Positions 59,777 to 64,000 of a stretch of 64,000 nucleotides of DNA are shown here, one piece after another; the first letter of the stretch is position 1, and each line of letters opens with the position of its first letter. Under the pieces are notes generated by a model. The model saw nothing but the letters and a program-made list of their open reading frames with translations, had not been told where the DNA came from and searched no databases. Position numbers and translations under genes: made by a program. The DNA lies in the NCBI GenBank assembly GCA_019914995.1, contig CM034131.1:7038501-7102500 (forward strand), in the 5' to 3' direction. This stretch comes from Acanthochlamys bracteata (lineage: Eukaryota; Streptophyta; Magnoliopsida; Pandanales; Velloziaceae).

Positions 59777-62567
59777 ATGATCTCGTCGAAGAAGCTGAAA
59801 TCTGTCGATTTCTATCGGTCAGTTGATCTCATTGTCTCCTTAGATCTCTTCCATTTCCATTTTATGTGTTCGTTGTATCTGGATCTTATGTGTTCTATAG
59901 TGTCTGTTGTATAGCGATCTGTTTGTGTTGATGTGATCATAACATCAATGAAGTTGATTTTGGATGTACGAGTGATTTTTGGAATACTTCGTGCTGTTGA
60001 AGAATTTACGTAGTTGTGTAATTTATGGCTTTATTGTTGTTGATAAGTCCAATCCTTATGTTGTTTCGGTTATACTTCTATCCAGCTCCTTGATTTTTAT
60101 GTGAAACCAATGTGTTATTGCTCTTTGAAACAATCAAGTATATGAGTCATGGTGGTTAATCAGAACATAGTTATCAGTGCTCTGTAATTACTTCGAGGAT
60201 TGTCGTGTAAATGATTGAAAGTTAAGCTCCGTATTTCTCATGTTGAGTACTAGTTAGGTGATAGAAAGAATTGAGAGAAATGTATTAAGCGTAGACAGTT
60301 TTTTTTCCCAAATGCAGGAAGATACCCAGAGATTTGACAGAGGCATCACTTTCTGGTGCTGGATTGTCAATTATAGCGGCACTCTCTATGTTGTTTTTAT
60401 TTGGAATGGTAAATTTCGCTTTGATTTAGGGTATCAGCTGATTAATAGTCTATATCTGCTGCTGTATTTATATTCATGCTTCTGAGCATACCTGTTTTAT
60501 TCTTTCTGTGATTGGTGATTCCTTTTGTGTTACCTTTGTAGACCACTCCTAGTTTTGTTGAAATATTTGATGGCTTTCTGCTTGTCAGGAGTTGAACAAT
60601 TACCTATCTGTGAGCACTTCAACATCTGTCATTGTGGATAGGAGTTCAGATGATGAATTTTTACGCATTGATTTTAACATAAGGTAAAAATCTCTTTGTC
60701 TTCTCTGTGATTGTCTATTGTGATTTGAATATATATTTCTGTTTTAATGTATTTCTTTTAAGTTAAATATTCTGATGCGTGCTTAGCGTCAATTCAACTC
60801 CTGTCATTGTGGATAGAGAGATACTTGACCCCAAGTTCTATGTACTATCTAAGTGTTGATTTATAAAATTTTCTAGTTATGGATATCTTATTTCTAAGAT
60901 ATTCACTTAACTGATCTGTAAGACTTGCTTTTAGTAATATTACTGAATTTTTAAACAAGTGTCGAGTTTTTGGATCTCTAAATAATTAGTGCGTCTTTTA
61001 CATATTACAGTCGCTGTAGATACTGTCTCTTAAAGCAATCCTTAAAATCATAATTTATTGAACTAAAATGTCGGTCCATTTTATTCGCAAGTATCTGCTG
61101 TTACAAGTTGTATATCAGATAGATTTTGCATTTGCCTTTTTATCTTTTTATCGTATTCATCCTCATCGTTTATGTAATTTGGCAGTTTTCCTGCACTCTC
61201 GTGTGAATTTGCATCAGTTGACGTGAGTGATGTCTTGGGCACAGTAAGTTCTATCCCTGCTTTTTCTTGTGTGCGACTTTTAAATTGGTAATATGCATAT
61301 TGACAAACTGCACTTATTAGGACTCCTTCAGATATAATTGCTTGATGTACAATTTGGAGCTTTTCATTCTGTATATTACCTCTTAGAAGTGTATGTGAAT
61401 TTATTGACTAACAAATTATTTTTCTTCTTTTTTATTGAAATCACTGCATGTTGGTAAACATTGTTTATTTGTTTGTCCATTGAAACTGGATTTTGTTTTA
61501 TTGTTTAGTGAAAGAGAAAGCAGATTGTGACAATGTGTTTGTTGCACTAAACATACTCCGTATCCCGTAAGTTCTTCATCAGTAACTTGGTTGACAACCA
61601 TCCGTATATATATTTTTTGTTTTTGCAGAACAGATTGAATATTTCAAAAACTATTCGGAAGTTTTCTATAGACCAGAATCTAAAGCCAACTGGAGCTGAG
61701 TTCCACCCAGGACCGGTTCCGAATGTAAACAATCATGGAGATGAGATAGAAGAAGAACTTGGTGATGGTGCAGTTCAGTTGAATGCTGATAATTTTGATA
61801 GATACTCGCATCAGTAAGTGATAGCAATTTTTTCTTGACATTAGAACAGTATAAATAAGATGTTTGTTGAAGTTTTGTGCCTCATGCCGATAGTACATTT
61901 ATTTGTGTCCTCCATCAGTTGCATATTTATGGGGATGTTTTTTGTCTTCTTCTCCACATTTATGACAAAGATATTTCTTTCCTACAAGTGATCAATTAGT
62001 GTGCCACTTTTATGTGCATCCTATTAATAGCACTTATTTCTTTGTAAAAAGTATATTTGCCACTGCATTCTTCTAAAATCGTTCCACTGGTTGAGATATA
62101 TTATATGGATTACTCAGAAAAATGAATTTGTAGTGTAGGTTGATAGGAGGAAGAGTAAAAGCACATGTTGACATTTAAAAATAGTACCTAAGCTAACTTA
62201 TTTCATTTTGTATATGACCTCTATGTTGACAAGTAAGCTTAGCATCCTTGTCATACTATGCTCTTTACATCGCTCGTTACCCACCAGGAATATGCAGGTT
62301 ATAGCACCTATGGTTAATCCGAGGCACCTGTTTCCTCAGTGTCATGATGTATTTCATTTATAATTCCATTAGCTTCCCGTTTGTACATATCATAGGCTCA
62401 TTCCCTTTAGATGCTACTTCTTATGTTGGATAACTTAGGAAACACCGGTATTTTAGTTTTAATGACTCTGTTTTACTGATGGACCTCCTAAATTAATCTC
62501 ATTTTTCAGGTATTCAATTTTGGTTGTCAATTTCTATGCACCTTGGTGTTATTGGAGCAATCGTTTG
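59777..62567 (+). CDS. PDIL5-4: Protein disulfide isomerase-like 5-3/5-4 (ERGIC/Erv-type PDI), 5' exons
   Basis: This is a plant ER/Golgi membrane protein combining an Erv41/ERGIC N-terminal region with a thioredoxin-like domain. The six exons are 59777-59817, 60318-60408, 60589-60683, 61186-61243, 61629-61813 and 62510-62567, all GT-AG and in phase, giving the first 176 residues. The start MISSKKLKSVDFYRKIPRD is family-typical. The membrane helix (LSIIAALSMLFLFG) follows at about 31-44, then the luminal IVDRSSDDEFLRIDFNI, FPALSCEFASVDVSDVLGT and PTGAEFHPGPV. The thioredoxin part starts YSILVVNFYAPWCYWSNRL with a single active-site Cys (CYWS), normal for this subgroup. The following KPSWEKA-type exon and all later ones are not found before 64000. 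Either the next intron exceeds 1.4 kb or the gene is truncated. 5-3 versus 5-4 is not resolved. Confidence 0.88.
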
Positions 62568-64000
62568 GTAAGTCTTTCACATGATTCTTCATTATTGATT
62601 CATTTCACAATAATTAAAATCAGAGTGACAATAAAAGTTTATTTACTTTTTATTGAATTATTCTTTCAATTTATAGGCGGTCTGATATAATACTTTGTGG
62701 CCTGTTGATATGCATTGTGCATTTGACTTATCTTGTAAGACCTAATTCAATACATATTTGAACTTCTTATAGACACTCTTTTACTTTTTTAAACAGTTGC
62801 AAAAAGTTAGAGCTTTGCTGCTTAGTATGATCAAACTTGTTGAATGGTGGCTTGCGTTTCACTTTCCTAATTTACTGAAGCTAATGTCTGGTGTCAATAT
62901 ATAAGTTTCTTGGTTGGAATTTTGTTGGACAATTAAGTAGAGTGTATTTTTTTGAGGGTCGATGCTAATTGAAAAAATTTGATTGTGCTGTTACAAGATA
63001 TAGATGATTCCAAGACTCTATTTAATGTATGGACGAAAACATACGTTGTTGGATCTGGATAAGCCCCTCTTGCCCTTATTTTTGTGCAATTAGGTGAATT
63101 TAATAGATCGAACTTAAGGATCTTGGTAGAAGCGTGTAATTCTTTAGGGTGTTTTTTTTTTAAATTTATACTAATATTATCCTGAATTTGGTTTGCTGCA
63201 ATCTTTGTCACAATTTTTGTTGTTCCATACATCAATCTTAACCTTTTGTTAGGGCTATTGATGAACTTCGAGTGCCAAAGGTACTTGTGGGAACAAAGCT
63301 TAATCCCATATTCACAAAAATTCGGTGATGGCAATCTTGTAGTACGTTTAGTTAAATATTTTGCCTTTTAAGGTTCAAGCTTCATTAAGTATTGCTTGGA
63401 CTTGTTAGAAGCTAGAACGTGTGAGTAGGCTGATGCAGTGATATTCCATCGTCATCGGAATAATTTTAGCCGGACTAATGGTTCCAGCTCCCTTTTTTAG
63501 CTTGATTTTAATTAATGACAAAACTATAACCTGATTTAAATCGAGTTTGTCTGAGCAGTCAATGTAGTAAAAGGAAGAACAGAGCAAGCAAAGAAAACAC
63601 AGTAGATGGTAATTAACTAGGAAGTTTGATTGATTTTTCTTCATGCATATTCCCTGCCTCTGCATATTATATAGCAGTTAGAGGAGATGCAGGCGTGCAG
63701 ATAACAAAGCAATTCCCTTGGAAACATCTTGGATAAAAGCATGCACACCTATAGCTTGTCGGTGCGCAGCGGTGTCCAGCAGCTAGCTTGTGTGATCACA
63801 TCACGCGCGCATTCTCATCCTTCCCAGGAACGTGCACAACTTGATTCGAGGCAGTAAGCACAGCTCTGAGGTGGTTGGGAATGGATGCCAGAGAAATGTC
63901 CGCTTAATGCGCTGATCCGGGAGGCTGGGTAACGTCCGGTGGTTGCTGGGCCATCTGAGGGATTAACACGATATGTCTTGCTCTGTTCTGACTCTAGTCG
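62568..64000. other. Long PDIL intron or gene-flanking DNA; GC-richer tail
   Basis: It starts with the GTAAGT donor of PDIL exon 6. No further PDIL exon is recognised. From about 63650 the composition changes: 63700-64000 is much GC-richer, with CGCGCGC and GTGTGATCACATCACGC. On the minus strand CTATATAATATGCAGAGGC near 63660-63680 could be a retroelement-type promoter. This could be an inserted element cut by the window edge. Confidence 0.4.

Overview
The window is eudicot-type nuclear plant DNA. The genes have many introns with plant-style GT-AG junctions. They include plant families (glutamate receptor-like channel, plastid phosphate translocator, HD-ZIP IV regulator, VUP family). The intergenic DNA is very AT-rich and full of short non-autonomous elements and retrotransposon relics. 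No assignment to species is possible from the sequence alone. There is no sign of bacterial, organellar or CRISPR DNA.

Layout. 1-546 is the 3' end of a GLR-type channel (+). 1106-2690 is a two-exon TMEM97/sigma-2-receptor-like EXPERA protein (+). 5735-9865 is a Ty1/Copia element on the minus strand, with a 5-bp target duplication and an internal deletion. 10160-12112 is SGP1, a Spg1/Tem1-type GTPase, in six exons (+). It converges on GPI2/PIG-C (12812-14736, -), which lies head to head with a broken ribosomal protein eL42 (RPL36a/L44) gene at about 15002-16814 (+). 17862-21566 is a five-exon glucose-6-phosphate/phosphate translocator (-). 24668-27215 holds exon remnants of an unidentified, decayed multi-exon gene (+). 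30057-34570 is an 11-exon HD-ZIP IV transcription factor of the PDF2/ATML1/HDG2 type (-). A 10-kb AT-rich stretch of MITE-like elements follows. 45641-46468 is a three-exon VUP-type gene (+). 47994-52831 is a second Copia copy of the same family (-), more complete in layout but older. 52.8-59.6 kb holds MITEs, a solo LTR, foldback elements and a patch of ERF and LRR-kinase gene fragments. 59777-62567 is the 5' part of a PDIL5-3/5-4-like gene (+), whose remaining exons are not found before the window ends.

The functional genes do not form a pathway. They are ordinary single plant genes separated by repeats. GPI2 (ER GPI-anchor synthesis), TMEM97-like and PDIL5-4-like all act in the endomembrane system, but nothing shows this clustering is meaningful.

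The most interesting structure is in the repeats and relics. Two Copia copies share non-canonical TA...CA LTR ends and the same in-frame stop in reverse transcriptase, which suggests mobilisation in trans. The eL42 pseudogene kept its introns and its divergent promoter position but lost its start codon. The HD-ZIP IV gene has a GC-AG intron and L1-box-like sites in its upstream DNA. I found no convincing new biological system. The candidates for follow-up are listed as findings.
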